A stretch of 64,000 bases of DNA from Planctomycetota bacterium (GCA_016794035.1 JAEUHS010000039.1:1-64000), one strand, 5' to 3'; counted from the first letter of the stretch, positions 40,026-51,813 are shown. Made by a program: numbers and translations. The notes: generated from the sequence alone by a model not told the origin.

Positions 40026-42288
40026 GGTCCAGGTCCCGGGCCGCGGCGGCGATCACCGCGGCCACGTGCGCGACGTCGTCGGGCCGGTAGCGTTCGTTGA
40101 TCGGCAGCACGACGACCTCGTCGAGCGCGCGCACGGCACCCGGATACTGTGCGCGTGCGAACGGCGGTTGCGGGCCGGCGCCGCGCGGGTTGTGCTGCAG
40201 CGGCAGCGCGGTGACCGGCGAGCTCTGCCAGTGCTGGAACAACGCGCACTCGAACGCGGGCTTCTGGATGTAGCGCGGCACGCAGTGCACGCCGGCCTGC
40301 TGCATGCGCCGGCCGAGGGCGGGTGCGCCGCCGTCGAGGCGCCGCGCGTCGACGAAGAAGGGGAACTTCCACCACGAGTGGGTGCCGTACGCGGGGTCGC
40401 CGGGCAGCGTCAGCCCCGGCACCGCCGCCAGCTGCTGCGCCAGCGCCGCGGCCACCTCGCGCCGCCGCCGCACGACCCGGTCGAGCTTCGGCAGTTGCGC
40501 CAGCGCCACCGCGCCGGCCACTTCGCCGAGGCGGCCGTTCAGCGCCGGGAACGTGTGGTCGGGCTTCGCATCGCCGTAGCCCCAGGCCTTGTTGACGAAC
40601 AGGAACAGCCGCCGCGCCAGCGCGTCGTCGTCGGTGGCGACGATGCCACCTTCGCCGCAGGTGATGTGCTTGCCCTGCTGCAGCGAGAACGCGGCCATCG
40701 CGCCGAACGTGCCGACCTTGCGCGGGCCGATGGTGGCGCCGAACGCCTGCGCCGCGTCCTCGATCACCGGCAGGCCGCGCGCCTCGGCCAGCGCCAGGAT
40801 CGGCGCCAGGTCGCACGGCAGGCCGAACAGGTGGGTGACGACGATCGCGCGCGTGCGGTCGGTCAGCTGCGCCGCGATGGTCGCGGCGGTGACGTTCAGC
40901 GTGCGCGGGTCGACGTCGGCGAACACCGGCACGCCGCCCTCGTAGAGGATCGGCGTCAACGCGCCCATGTCGGTGATCGGCGTCGTGATCACCTCGTCGC
41001 CGGCGCGCAGACCCAGCGCGGCGATCGCCGCGTGCACGGCCATGCTGCCGCTGTTGCAGGCGATCGCGTGCCTGCGGCCGAGCCACTGCGCGAACCGGCG
41101 TTCGAACTCGGTCACGAACCTGCCGCGCGTGGAGTTCAGGGTGCCGCTGCGGATCGCGACGGCGGCCAGCGCGACCTCGTCGTCGCCGAGCGTGCGGCCG
41201 GTGTGGTCGCCGTCGTTGGGCAGCGCCGCCGCGGCGGGCGGCGCGATCGGCTGCCCGGTGGCGGGTTCCCGCAGCGCCGCGAGCACGCGCACGAGCGGGA
41301 GCGTGCCGTCCTCGTACGGCGACGCCGCGCGTGGCCGCTGCAGGGCGTCGGGCAGCGCCGCGGCCAGGCCGGCGCCGCCCGGACCGACCAGCGACGAACC
41401 GCCGGCGCGCACGGTCTCCGGCCGCGCGGTTGCGTGCGCGGCCAGCAGGCACGGCACTCCCGTGACGGCGGCCAGTTCCTGGTAGCCGGCGCTGTCGGTG
41501 ACGATCAGCCTGGCGCGGCGCGCGGCGTCGAGCTGGCCGCGGGCCGTCAGGTTGCTGGTCAGGGTGAACCCGGCCGGCAGGGACAGGCCGAGGCGCTCGA
41601 GCGCCGGGGCGAGCCCGGGCGCGGCGGCGTGCACCGGCAGGCCGTGGCGGCGCGCGAGGTCGGCGAGGTTCGCCAGCAGCGACTTCAGCGTGTCGGCATC
41701 CGCCTGGGCCGCGGCGTGTTCGAGCGCGAGCCATACGAACGGCGGCACCGGCGCCGGCGGCGGCAGCGCCGCGAGCGCGCGCGGCAACAGGCTGCCGGTG
41801 TCGTGGATGCGCGCCGCGGGCAGACCTTCGCGCAGCAGTTCCAGTCGCTGCAGGTCGGAGCCGACGCACCAGTGCGCAGCGGCGTGGTCGGCGGTGGCGC
41901 GGCGCCGTTCGTCGTGGCTGGCGTCGTGCGCCCGCTGCCCGGCGTTGGCGCGCAGCACCGGCACGCCCTCCTGGTGGAACACCGCGCCGGCCGCGCGGGC
42001 CATCGTGCCGTGGCCGCAGGTCAGCACGACGGTGGGCGGGGTCGGCTCGAGCAGGTCGGCGGCGAAGGCGGCGGCCGCCGCGTAGCGCAGCGCCGGCGAC
42101 GTTGCCGGCGGCGGGGTGCCGTGGCGCGCGACCGGCGGCAGGCCCAGTTCGGCCGCGTCGCGCAGTCCGGCGGCGTCCCCGAACCACGCGCAGTCCACGT
42201 GCCAGCCCTCGTCGCGGCACGCGCGCAGCACCGGCGCCAGCTCGAACGCCTCACTGCACGAACCGACCGGGACCAGGAGGCGTGACAA
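40018..42288 (-). CDS. Fusion of a WecB-like epimerase fold to a DegT-family aminotransferase
   Basis: A 756-residue two-part protein. Residues about 1-345 have the GT-B fold of UDP-GlcNAc 2-epimerases, most clearly in VTDSAGYQELAAVTGVPCLL and ARPETVRAGGSSLVG, which match the WecB D-S-G-G-x-Q-E-E and R-P-E-x-x-x-x-G motifs. Residues about 360-750 are a DegT/DnrJ/EryC1/StrS aminotransferase: CNSGSMAVHAAIAALGL, TTPITDMGALTPILYEGG and the PLP lysine in SLQQGKHITCGEGG (Lys540). The epimerase half lacks the expected catalytic signature: the H-G-D-T motif reads CGHGT, and the E in H-V-E-A-G-L-R-T is Asn (NAGQRA). It may therefore be a binding or scaffold domain, or use another chemistry. It is upstream of and overlaps the dehydrogenase gene. 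Confidence 0.88.
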   Translation of the reverse strand: MSRLLVPVGSCSEAFELAPVLRACRDEGWHVDCAWFGDAAGLRDAAELGLPPVARHGTPPPATSPALRYAAAAAFAADLLEPTPPTVVLTCGHGTMARAAGAVFHQEGVPVLRANAGQRAHDASHDERRRATADHAAAHWCVGSDLQRLELLREGLPAARIHDTGSLLPRALAALPPPAPVPPFVWLALEHAAAQADADTLKSLLANLADLARRHGLPVHAAAPGLAPALERLGLSLPAGFTLTSNLTARGQLDAARRARLIVTDSAGYQELAAVTGVPCLLAAHATARPETVRAGGSSLVGPGGAGLAAALPDALQRPRAASPYEDGTLPLVRVLAALREPATGQPIAPPAAAALPNDGDHTGRTLGDDEVALAAVAIRSGTLNSTRGRFVTEFERRFAQWLGRRHAIACNSGSMAVHAAIAALGLRAGDEVITTPITDMGALTPILYEGGVPVFADVDPRTLNVTAATIAAQLTDRTRAIVVTHLFGLPCDLAPILALAEARGLPVIEDAAQAFGATIGPRKVGTFGAMAAFSLQQGKHITCGEGGIVATDDDALARRLFLFVNKAWGYGDAKPDHTFPALNGRLGEVAGAVALAQLPKLDRVVRRRREVAAALAQQLAAVPGLTLPGDPAYGTHSWWKFPFFVDARRLDGGAPALGRRMQQAGVHCVPRYIQKPAFECALFQHWQSSPVTALPLQHNPRGAGPQPPFARAQYPGAVRALDEVVVLPINERYRPDDVAHVAAVIAAAARDLDRG

Positions 42289-42301
42289 CGGCGTTCGCGT
42301 C

Positions 42302-43006
42302 CTAGCCGGGACCCGGCTGCTGGTTGATGCGCACGGCGACGATGCTGAGCAGGTCGTTGACGCTCTTCTCGATCTTGTTCACGCCCGCGACGTTGTCGAG
42401 CACGATCGCCTTCTTCGACGTCGCCGGCTGGAAGATCAGCCGACCGCTGCGCAGGAGCAGGTACTCGGCGACGTCGTAGATCTCCTTGTTCATCTCGAGG
42501 CCCTCGGTCGACCAGCGCTGGATGTCGCCGAGGTAGCCGCTGTGGTGCAGGATCTCGCGCGCGTTGACCTCGTAGTAGTGGAAGCGGCTGTTGACGAAGA
42601 CGAGCAGCAGGAGGAAGCCGAGGCCCGCGCTCAGGAAGCCGTAGAACGGCGTGTTCATCTCGATGGCGATCGAGCCGAACACGCGGCCGAGGAAGCTGGT
42701 CAGGTCCCACTTGTTGTCGACCCAGAGCACCAGCAGCACCAGCGCGATGCCGCCGATCACGATCGTGATCGACTTGATGCGCGAGAAGTCGAACGAGAAC
42801 ACCAGCAGGTTCAGCAGCAGCACCGTCATGAAGGTGTTGCCGAGCGTGGTCGCGCTGACCAGGTTGAGCCACGACATCAGGAAGTGCACCGTCGCGACCA
42901 CGAACGTGGGGTAGAGGAACACGATCTTCGGCCACGGCCGGATGATCACGCTCTCGGGCGGGCGGTCGACGATCGGCTGGGGCTGGGCGGGTGCGTTCGA
43001 GGTCAT
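42302..43006 (-). CDS. Four-helix membrane protein with possible PH-like C-terminal domain
   Basis: A 234-residue protein with about four membrane helices between residues 28 and 140 (FLYPTFVVATVHFLMSWL, FMTVLLLNLLVFSF, SITIVIGGIALVLLVLWV, FLSAGLGFLLLLVFV). They are followed by a cytoplasmic domain of about 90 residues containing HYYEVNAREILHHSGYLGDI and RLIFQPATSKKAIVLDNVAG. That tail is reminiscent of bacterial PH-like domains but I cannot confirm it. It is 14 bases upstream of the fusion gene on the same strand and is richer in Ile, Phe and Asn than its neighbours. A promoter-like pair lies at 43079-43108, just beyond the gcvP stop. Function unknown. Confidence 0.82.
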   Translation of the reverse strand: MTSNAPAQPQPIVDRPPESVIIRPWPKIVFLYPTFVVATVHFLMSWLNLVSATTLGNTFMTVLLLNLLVFSFDFSRIKSITIVIGGIALVLLVLWVDNKWDLTSFLGRVFGSIAIEMNTPFYGFLSAGLGFLLLLVFVNSRFHYYEVNAREILHHSGYLGDIQRWSTEGLEMNKEIYDVAEYLLLRSGRLIFQPATSKKAIVLDNVAGVNKIEKSVNDLLSIVAVRINQQPGPG

Positions 43007-43078
43007 GGCGTTGGGTTACGGGGTCGCGGCGGCGCCGGCGGAGCGACGCCGCGGCTCCTACGTGGCGGCCGGCCGAGG

Positions 43079-43108
43079 ATTGTGGACAGCGGGGCCGGCC
43101 GTTGCCAG
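43079..43108 (-). promoter_or_regulatory. Promoter-like pair for the membrane protein and amino-sugar genes
   Basis: CTGGCA followed by AC (43108-43103, minus strand) and CACAAT (43084-43079) are 18 bases apart, directly after the gcvP stop. The -35 repeats the YTGGCA-AC element. The leader to the ATG at 43006 would be about 66 bases. Confidence 0.45.
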
Positions 43109-43110
43109 CC

Positions 43111-45966
<2,856 letters not shown>

Positions 45967-46007
45967 GTGGTGGGCACCGGGCGCTGGGGGGCGACCGCGG
46001 GGCGACA

Positions 46008-46036
46008 GGTATAGGCACAGGGACGCTCGGGTTGAA
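46008..46036 (-). promoter_or_regulatory. gcvP promoter-like pair
   Basis: On the minus strand TTCAAC (46036-46031) and TATACC (46013-46008) are 17 bases apart. The predicted start is near 46000, giving a leader of roughly 35 bases. There is no glycine-riboswitch-like structure in the short leader. Confidence 0.5.
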
Positions 46037-46107
46037 GAGGGGCACGCGGGTGGACGGCCGCGCGCCGAGGCAGGACCATCGCGGGATACGCCGCGAACCC
46101 GCTGTGA

Positions 46108-46218
46108 CGAGGTGCTGGCTGCGGCGAGACCGGGCGGCTGCGGCTGGCGTGGCAGCCGATGCAGCTGCGCTGCCGCGAACCGGGCCACGTCGACGTGCGC
46201 GAAGTGGCGCCGCAGTGA
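46108..46218 (+). pseudogene. Possible remnant of a gene 3' end
   Basis: After a TGA at 46105, the plus-strand frame to the TGA at 46216-46218 is open for 36 codons. From about 46138 nearly all codons end in G or C, as in real genes. The peptide ends [20 protein letters not shown] followed by REVAPQ. There is no convincing start. It could be the tail of a deleted gene or a very small protein; no family is recognised. Confidence 0.2.
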
Positions 46219-46224
46219 GAGGTC

Positions 46225-49200
46225 CTACCTGGCCCGCTCGACGGTCGCCGTCGAGCCGTCCGCAGCGCGAACGACGGCGCGCGGGGCGGATTCGAACCAC
46301 GGCGGCGACTGCGACAGATAGCCGGCGCCGGCCTGCACCTCGACGGCGCGCCGACGGCCGTCGGCGAACTCGAGCACGACGCGCGCGCCGACCGACTGCG
46401 GGTTGCCCTTGCTGGCCGGCAGCGCGACCTGCGTGCGCGCCAGGGCCGGGGCGTGCCAGGCGAGCACCGGCCCGTCGTTGGTCGCGTCCAGCAGCGTGCC
46501 GTCGCCGGTGACGACCAGCGACTTGTGGTCGCCGAAGGCGCCGATGCCGTGCGCGCCGGGCGGCACGACCTCGAGGCCGGCCGCGGTGCCGCGGATCACG
46601 AGCCCGGTGCCGCCGTCGTGCCGGCCGGTCTCGGGCTCCGGCGTGAAGCTGTTCTGCGCGCACACCAGCAGGTCGCCGAGCGCGACCATGCCGAAGATCG
46701 GCGCGATCTGCGCGCGGCGCGGCAGCGGCTCGACCGTGAAGTGGCCCGCGCCGTCGTTGCGCAGCAGGCAGCTCGCCAGCGTGGTCGCCTCGAGCGTGCC
46801 GGCGGCCGCGAGCTTGTCCTGCGGGTAGATGTCCTGCAGCAGCGAGCTCGCGAACGCCTCGTAGGTCTTGAACTTCTCGGCCAGGAACGGCATCGCCTGG
46901 CTGCTGCAGCTGCGGCCGCGCACCGGCAGCAGATGGTCGCCTTCGTACTTCGCCTCGATCAGGTCGCGGGTGCCGTTGTCGTCGAAGTCGCCGAAGAACA
47001 GCCGCGCCGGGTGGGCGGGGCTGGCCTTGTACTTGGTGTTCCAGCCCTGGTTGCCAGCGACGTAGTCGAGGTCGCCGTCGGCGTCGCAATCCCACGCGCA
47101 CAGGCTGTTCCACCAGCCGGTGTGGGGCGCGAGCCCGGCGGCGGCGGTGCGATCGCGAAACGCCTTGCCGCCGTCGTTGTGCAGCAGCCGGACCGGCTGC
47201 CAGTGCGCGGCGACCAGCAGGTCGGGCCAGCCGTCGTCGTCGACGTCGGTGAACAGCGCGCTGGTCACCATGCCCGCGGTATGCAGGCCGGGCGCCAGCT
47301 CCGCGGTGACGTCGACGAACGTGCCGCCGTCGTTGCGATACAGGTGGCTCGGCGGTGCGTCGGGGAACCGGCCCGGCACGAGGCGGCCGGCGACGAACAG
47401 GTCGAGGTCGCCGTCGCGATCGAAGTCGCCGGCGCAGGCGTGGCCCGACGACTCGCGCACGTCGGGTAGCACCGTGTCGTCGCGCGTGAACGTGCCCGTG
47501 CCGTCGTTCCGGTACACGCGGTCGCGCAGCGCCGCGTCGCCCGGCTTCGCCTCGGCGCCGCCGCTGGCGACGAACAGGTCGAGGTCGCCATCGCCGTCGA
47601 CGTCGAGCCACAGCACGCCCATGTCCTCGCTGGCGGCGTCCTGTTGCCAGGGGCCCGGTCGCGCGCGCCAGCCGCCCTCGCTGGCCAGGAACAGCGCGCC
47701 GGCCTGGCCCTGCGCGCCGCCGACGAACAGGTCGTCCCGGCCGTCACCATCGGCATCGCCGAGCGCCATGCCGGGACCGAGCCTCGACACGCCGGCCGGC
47801 AGCAGCGGCTGGTCGACGTACTCGTCGAACTCGTTCTCCTGGTGCCGGAACGGCGGCGCGCTGCCGGCGACGAACGTCGTCGGTGCCGTCGGCGTCGGCG
47901 CGGCTTGCGCGGGGGCGCCCGGCGGTTCGGTGATCGTGTAGTGCCGGCCGGCGGCGAGGTCGGTGAACGCCTGCCCGTGGCCGGACGGCCAGCGCACCTG
48001 CAGGCTCGCCACGGCCGCGGCCGTCCCGACACCGAAGTGCAGGTCGGTCGTCTGCCCGGACAGGTAGCCGCGCGCCAGCGACACCTCGCGCACGAGCTGG
48101 CGCCCGTCGGCCAGCGTCGCGGTGACGCGCGCGCCGACGCCGAAGCGTTCGCTCTTCTGGCCGACCAGGCGCAGCGTGATCGCGCGCCCGTCGGTGGTGC
48201 GGTTCTCGTAGACCGCGGCCGGCTCGTTCCAGTTGTTGACGAGCACGTCGAGGTCCCCGTCGCCGTCGAGGTCGACCAGCGCCGCGCCGTGCGTCACCGC
48301 TTCGAGGTCGAGGCCCCAGTCGGCGCCGGTCTTGGCGAACTGCAGGTCGCCGGTGTTGCGCAGCGCGAGGTTCTGCTCCGGTACCTTGCGCACGTTCTGG
48401 ATCAGGTCGATCGCCGCCTGCCGCCGGTTCTGCGCCCACAGCTGCTGGACCCGGAGCTCGAGGTCGGGGTCGGTGTCGAAGCGCGCGATGCCGTTGGTCG
48501 CGAACAGGTCGAGCCGCGCGTCGTTGTCGAGGTCGCCGAACAGCACGCTCCAGGTCCAGTCGGTGCTCGCCACGCCGGCCAGGATGCCGGCCTCCTGGAA
48601 GCACCCGAGGCCGGTGTTGAGCAGCAGCGCATTGCGCATGTACTGCGGCGGCCGCATGTGCAGCAGCACGTCGCGCTGCCGCGTCATGTCGCCCATCAGC
48701 ACCTTCGCCTGCTTGTGCGTCGTCATGCTCATGTCGGCGACCAGGAAGTCGAGGCGGCCGTCGCCGTCGACGTCGCCGGCGTCGCTGCCCATGCCGTAGT
48801 AGGCCGTGTGCGGCAGCACGGCCGCGGTGACGTCGCGGAAGGTGCCGTCCTGCTGGTTGTGATAGAGCGTGTCCGGCGATTCGAGGTCGTTGGCGACGTA
48901 GAGATCGGGGTAACCGTCGCCGTCGTAGTCCCACCAGGTCGCCGACAACCCCATGCCGTGCCCGGCGATGCCGGCGCTGGCGGTGACGTCGACGAACCGG
49001 GCGCCGACCCGGCGCAGCAGCCGATCGGGTGCGCCGGTCATGAACGTCTTGCCGCGGAAGGTCAGGAAGTGCTCGCGCAGCTCGGGCGGCAGGTCGGCGT
49101 CGCGGCGCAGTTCGCCCTTGCGCTCGCGGGCGCCGATCTGCGCCAGCTGTTCCTGCGTCGGCACCATCTGCCGCGGCGTTCGCGCCGCCGTCGCCGGCGC

Positions 49201-49866
49201 GCGCATGCCGTCGAGCACCTCGGGCGTCAGCGCCCAGCCCGCGTGCAGCGCGCGGTTGGTCAGCAGGTACAGGTCGAGTTTGCCGTCGTTGTCGTAGTCG
49301 GCGAACGCCGCCATCGCCGAGGCCGCCACCAGGTCGAGGCCGTATCGCGCCGCGTTCTCGCGGAAGGTGCCGTCGCCCTGGTTCTCGTACAGCAGGTTCT
49401 TGCTCTCGAGGTTGCAGACGTAGAGGTCGAGGTCGCCGTCGCCGTCGACGTCCGCGAACACCGCGCCGGTGCCCCAGGCCTCGCCGCCGTCGACGCCGCC
49501 GGCCGAGCCGGTCACGTCCGCGAACTGCAGCGGCGCCGTCTGGCGGAACAGGCGGTTGGGTCCGTCCTGCGACACCAGATAGACGTCCGGCAGGCCATCG
49601 CCGTCGTAGTCGCCGACCGCGAGGCCGGCGCCGTTGGTCAGGTACTGGTAGCGGTTCTCGGGCCGCAGCTCGTTGGTGAAGCGCAGGCCGCAAGCCGCCG
49701 GATCGAGGCGCCGGAAGCGCGGCGCCTCACCGCCCACGGCCGCGCGCAGCGGCGCCGACGTGATGCCGCCGGGGACCTCGGCTCGCGGGGCCCGGCGTGC
49801 GTCGGTGCAGGCGGCGAGAACGGCGAGCGCCACGAACGTCGCCGGCTGCGGGGGTCGGAGTCGCAT
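46225..49866 (-). CDS. Giant CRTAC/ASPIC-UnbV repeat lipoprotein
   Basis: A 1213-residue lipoprotein with lipobox FVALAVLAACTD (lipid Cys20). Residues about 60-550 hold FG-GAP/VCBS-type propeller repeats with Ca-binding DxDxDG loops (VGDYDGDGLPDVYLV, FADVDGDGDLDLYVCN, ADYDNDGKLDLYLL). Residues about 555-645 match the ASPIC/UnbV domain (ERFGVGARVTATLADGR and QVRWPSGHGQAFTDL). Residues about 670-1140 repeat the propeller pattern, and a shorter, second ASPIC/UnbV-like unit closes the protein (VGARVVLEFADGRRRAVEVQ). A double-length arrangement is unusual compared with the common single unit of about 550-600 residues. It should sit in the outer or inner membrane and bind calcium and a ligand or partner; no enzyme site is apparent. 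Confidence 0.9.
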   Translation of the reverse strand: MRLRPPQPATFVALAVLAACTDARRAPRAEVPGGITSAPLRAAVGGEAPRFRRLDPAACGLRFTNELRPENRYQYLTNGAGLAVGDYDGDGLPDVYLVSQDGPNRLFRQTAPLQFADVTGSAGGVDGGEAWGTGAVFADVDGDGDLDLYVCNLESKNLLYENQGDGTFRENAARYGLDLVAASAMAAFADYDNDGKLDLYLLTNRALHAGWALTPEVLDGMRAPATAARTPRQMVPTQEQLAQIGARERKGELRRDADLPPELREHFLTFRGKTFMTGAPDRLLRRVGARFVDVTASAGIAGHGMGLSATWWDYDGDGYPDLYVANDLESPDTLYHNQQDGTFRDVTAAVLPHTAYYGMGSDAGDVDGDGRLDFLVADMSMTTHKQAKVLMGDMTRQRDVLLHMRPPQYMRNALLLNTGLGCFQEAGILAGVASTDWTWSVLFGDLDNDARLDLFATNGIARFDTDPDLELRVQQLWAQNRRQAAIDLIQNVRKVPEQNLALRNTGDLQFAKTGADWGLDLEAVTHGAALVDLDGDGDLDVLVNNWNEPAAVYENRTTDGRAITLRLVGQKSERFGVGARVTATLADGRQLVREVSLARGYLSGQTTDLHFGVGTAAAVASLQVRWPSGHGQAFTDLAAGRHYTITEPPGAPAQAAPTPTAPTTFVAGSAPPFRHQENEFDEYVDQPLLPAGVSRLGPGMALGDADGDGRDDLFVGGAQGQAGALFLASEGGWRARPGPWQQDAASEDMGVLWLDVDGDGDLDLFVASGGAEAKPGDAALRDRVYRNDGTGTFTRDDTVLPDVRESSGHACAGDFDRDGDLDLFVAGRLVPGRFPDAPPSHLYRNDGGTFVDVTAELAPGLHTAGMVTSALFTDVDDDGWPDLLVAAHWQPVRLLHNDGGKAFRDRTAAAGLAPHTGWWNSLCAWDCDADGDLDYVAGNQGWNTKYKASPAHPARLFFGDFDDNGTRDLIEAKYEGDHLLPVRGRSCSSQAMPFLAEKFKTYEAFASSLLQDIYPQDKLAAAGTLEATTLASCLLRNDGAGHFTVEPLPRRAQIAPIFGMVALGDLLVCAQNSFTPEPETGRHDGGTGLVIRGTAAGLEVVPPGAHGIGAFGDHKSLVVTGDGTLLDATNDGPVLAWHAPALARTQVALPASKGNPQSVGARVVLEFADGRRRAVEVQAGAGYLSQSPPWFESAPRAVVRAADGSTATVERAR

Positions 49867-49983
49867 CGCCGCATGATCGCACGCCGCGCGGTCCGGCGGC
49901 AGTCGCGGCGCGCGGGTTTCCGCGAACGGCGGATCCGTGCTTGCAGCGCTGCCGGTGGTTGGCGATGACTGCAGGCGCCGCCG

Positions 49984-51813
49984 ATGCAGACCCCGTTTCG
50001 CTCGCGCCCATCGTCGCTCTACCTGCTGGCCATCGTCACGGGGGCGGTGGCCGGGCTCGGCGCGCTGGCGTTCGAGTACACGTCGTCGTGGATCGTGCGC
50101 CGCGCGCTGGTCGATGCCGCCGGCTACGTGCCGCACGGCCCGCGCGGCGAGGTGCGCCTGTTCCCGGCCGCGGGCACGCACACGCTGGTGCCGTGGCTGC
50201 TGCTGGTGCTGCCGGCGCTCGGCTGCTGGCTCAGTGCGCTGTTGTCGCAGTGGTTCGCGCCGGAGGCGCGCGGCCACGGCACCGACGCCGCGATCGAGGC
50301 GTACCACCGCAAGGGCGGGCGGATCCGCGGTCGCGTGCCGATCGTCAAGGGCGTCTGCAGCGCGCTGACGCTCGGCCTCGGCGGCAGCGGCGGCCGCGAA
50401 GGACCGATCGCGCAGATCGGCGCCGGCTTCGGTTCGTTCCTGGGCCAGCGGCTCGGCCTCAGCGACCGGGCCTGCCGCACGCTGCTGGCCGCCGGCATGG
50501 CCGCCGGCGTCGGCGCGATCTTCCGGGCGCCGTTCGCCGGCGCGCTGTTCGCCGCCGAGATCCTGTATCGCGACGCCGAGCTCGAGACCGAGGTGGTGAT
50601 GCCGGCGTTCCTGTCGTCGGCGGTCGCCTACTGCGTGTTCTGCGGCGCGCTCGGCGAGTGGGGCTCGCTGTTCGCGCTCGGGCCGGGGTTCGCGTTCCAT
50701 CGCGTCACCGAACTGCTGCCGTACACGATCCTGGCGCTGGCGCTGCTGCCGGCGATCGCGTTCTACACGCGGTTCTTCTACGCCAGCGAACGCTGGTTCC
50801 ACGGCCTGCGGGCGCCGCGGCCGCTGGTCGCCGCGCTCGGCGGCCTGCTGACCGGCGCCACCGCGCTCGGCGTCTACCACCTGGTCGGCGACGACCGCGC
50901 GCTGGCGGTGCTCAGCAACGGCTACGGCATCCTGCAGCAGACCCTGGACGGCGAGCTGGTCGGCTGGAGCGGGGTCGGGCTGCTGCTGCTGGTCGCCGCC
51001 GGCAAGGTGGTGGCGACGTCGTGCACGATCGGCAGCGGCGGCAGCGCCGGCGTGTTCGGGCCGAGCATGGTGATCGGCGGCAGCGTCGGCGGCGCGGTCG
51101 GCATCGTCTGCCACCAATGGGGCCTGGTGCAGAATCCGGCCGCGCTGTGCGTCGTCGGCATGTGCGGGTTCTTCGCCGGCGCCGCGAAGACGCCGATCTC
51201 GACCATAGTCATGGTCACCGAGATGACCGGCAGCTACCGGCTGCTGCTGCCGGCGATGTGGGTCTGCGGCCTGACGTTCCTGCTGAGCCGGCGCTTCCAG
51301 CTGTACCAGAAGCAGGTGCAGAACCGCGCGCTGTCGCCGGCGCACCAGGGCGAATACGTCGTCGCGCTGCTCGAGCGCATGACGGTCGCCGACGTGTTCG
51401 AGCCGAGCGCGGTCGAGACCGTGTCGGCGGCGATGCCGCTGCGCGAGATCGTGCAGCGCATCGCGATGACGCGCGAGGACTACTTCCCGGTCGTCGACCA
51501 GCAGGGGCGCTTCGTCGGCATGCTGTCGGCGCACGACGTGCGGCAGTTCACGTTCGATCAGAGCGTCTACGAACTGGCGATCGCCGCCGACGTGATGGCG
51601 TCGCCGCCAGTCGTGGTGCGGCCGAGCGACGACCTGCACCGCGCGCTCGAGACGTTCGATTCGGTGTGGCTCGACGAGCTGCCGGTGGTCGCCAGCGACG
51701 ACCCGGACCGGGTGCTCGGCCGGCTGCGCCGCCGCGCCATCAACCGCGCCTACACCAAGAAGCTGCAGGAACTGCGGCAGCAGCAGGCCGAACGCGAGCG
51801 GGGGCAGATGTGA
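49984..51813 (+). CDS. ClC-family chloride transporter with CBS pair
   Basis: A 609-residue ClC protein. The membrane core is about residues 10-440. It has GGSGGREGPIAQIGAGFGSF, whose Glu139 corresponds to the gating Glu of the selectivity filter, and GSGGSAGVFGPSMVIGG, the GxFxP part. The inner proton-path Glu of E. coli ClC (E203) aligns with Ile193, in FAGALFAAEILYRD, which would favour channel-like or uncoupled transport if the alignment holds. The C-terminal 150 residues carry two CBS domains (VADVFEPSAVETVSAAMPLR and ASPPVVVRPSDDLHRALETF), which normally sense adenine nucleotides. It is divergent from the CRTAC gene, with 117 bases between them. Confidence 0.95.
   Translation: MQTPFRSRPSSLYLLAIVTGAVAGLGALAFEYTSSWIVRRALVDAAGYVPHGPRGEVRLFPAAGTHTLVPWLLLVLPALGCWLSALLSQWFAPEARGHGTDAAIEAYHRKGGRIRGRVPIVKGVCSALTLGLGGSGGREGPIAQIGAGFGSFLGQRLGLSDRACRTLLAAGMAAGVGAIFRAPFAGALFAAEILYRDAELETEVVMPAFLSSAVAYCVFCGALGEWGSLFALGPGFAFHRVTELLPYTILALALLPAIAFYTRFFYASERWFHGLRAPRPLVAALGGLLTGATALGVYHLVGDDRALAVLSNGYGILQQTLDGELVGWSGVGLLLLVAAGKVVATSCTIGSGGSAGVFGPSMVIGGSVGGAVGIVCHQWGLVQNPAALCVVGMCGFFAGAAKTPISTIVMVTEMTGSYRLLLPAMWVCGLTFLLSRRFQLYQKQVQNRALSPAHQGEYVVALLERMTVADVFEPSAVETVSAAMPLREIVQRIAMTREDYFPVVDQQGRFVGMLSAHDVRQFTFDQSVYELAIAADVMASPPVVVRPSDDLHRALETFDSVWLDELPVVASDDPDRVLGRLRRRAINRAYTKKLQELRQQQAERERGQM

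Noticed and set aside
46001..46040. Glycine riboswitch before gcvP
   Set aside because: The predicted leader is only about 35 bases, too short for the aptamer.
46032..46321. Cys-rich plus-strand frames after gcvP that look like a cytochrome or zinc protein
   Set aside because: They lack CxxCH or regular Cys spacing, and their codon composition is mixed.
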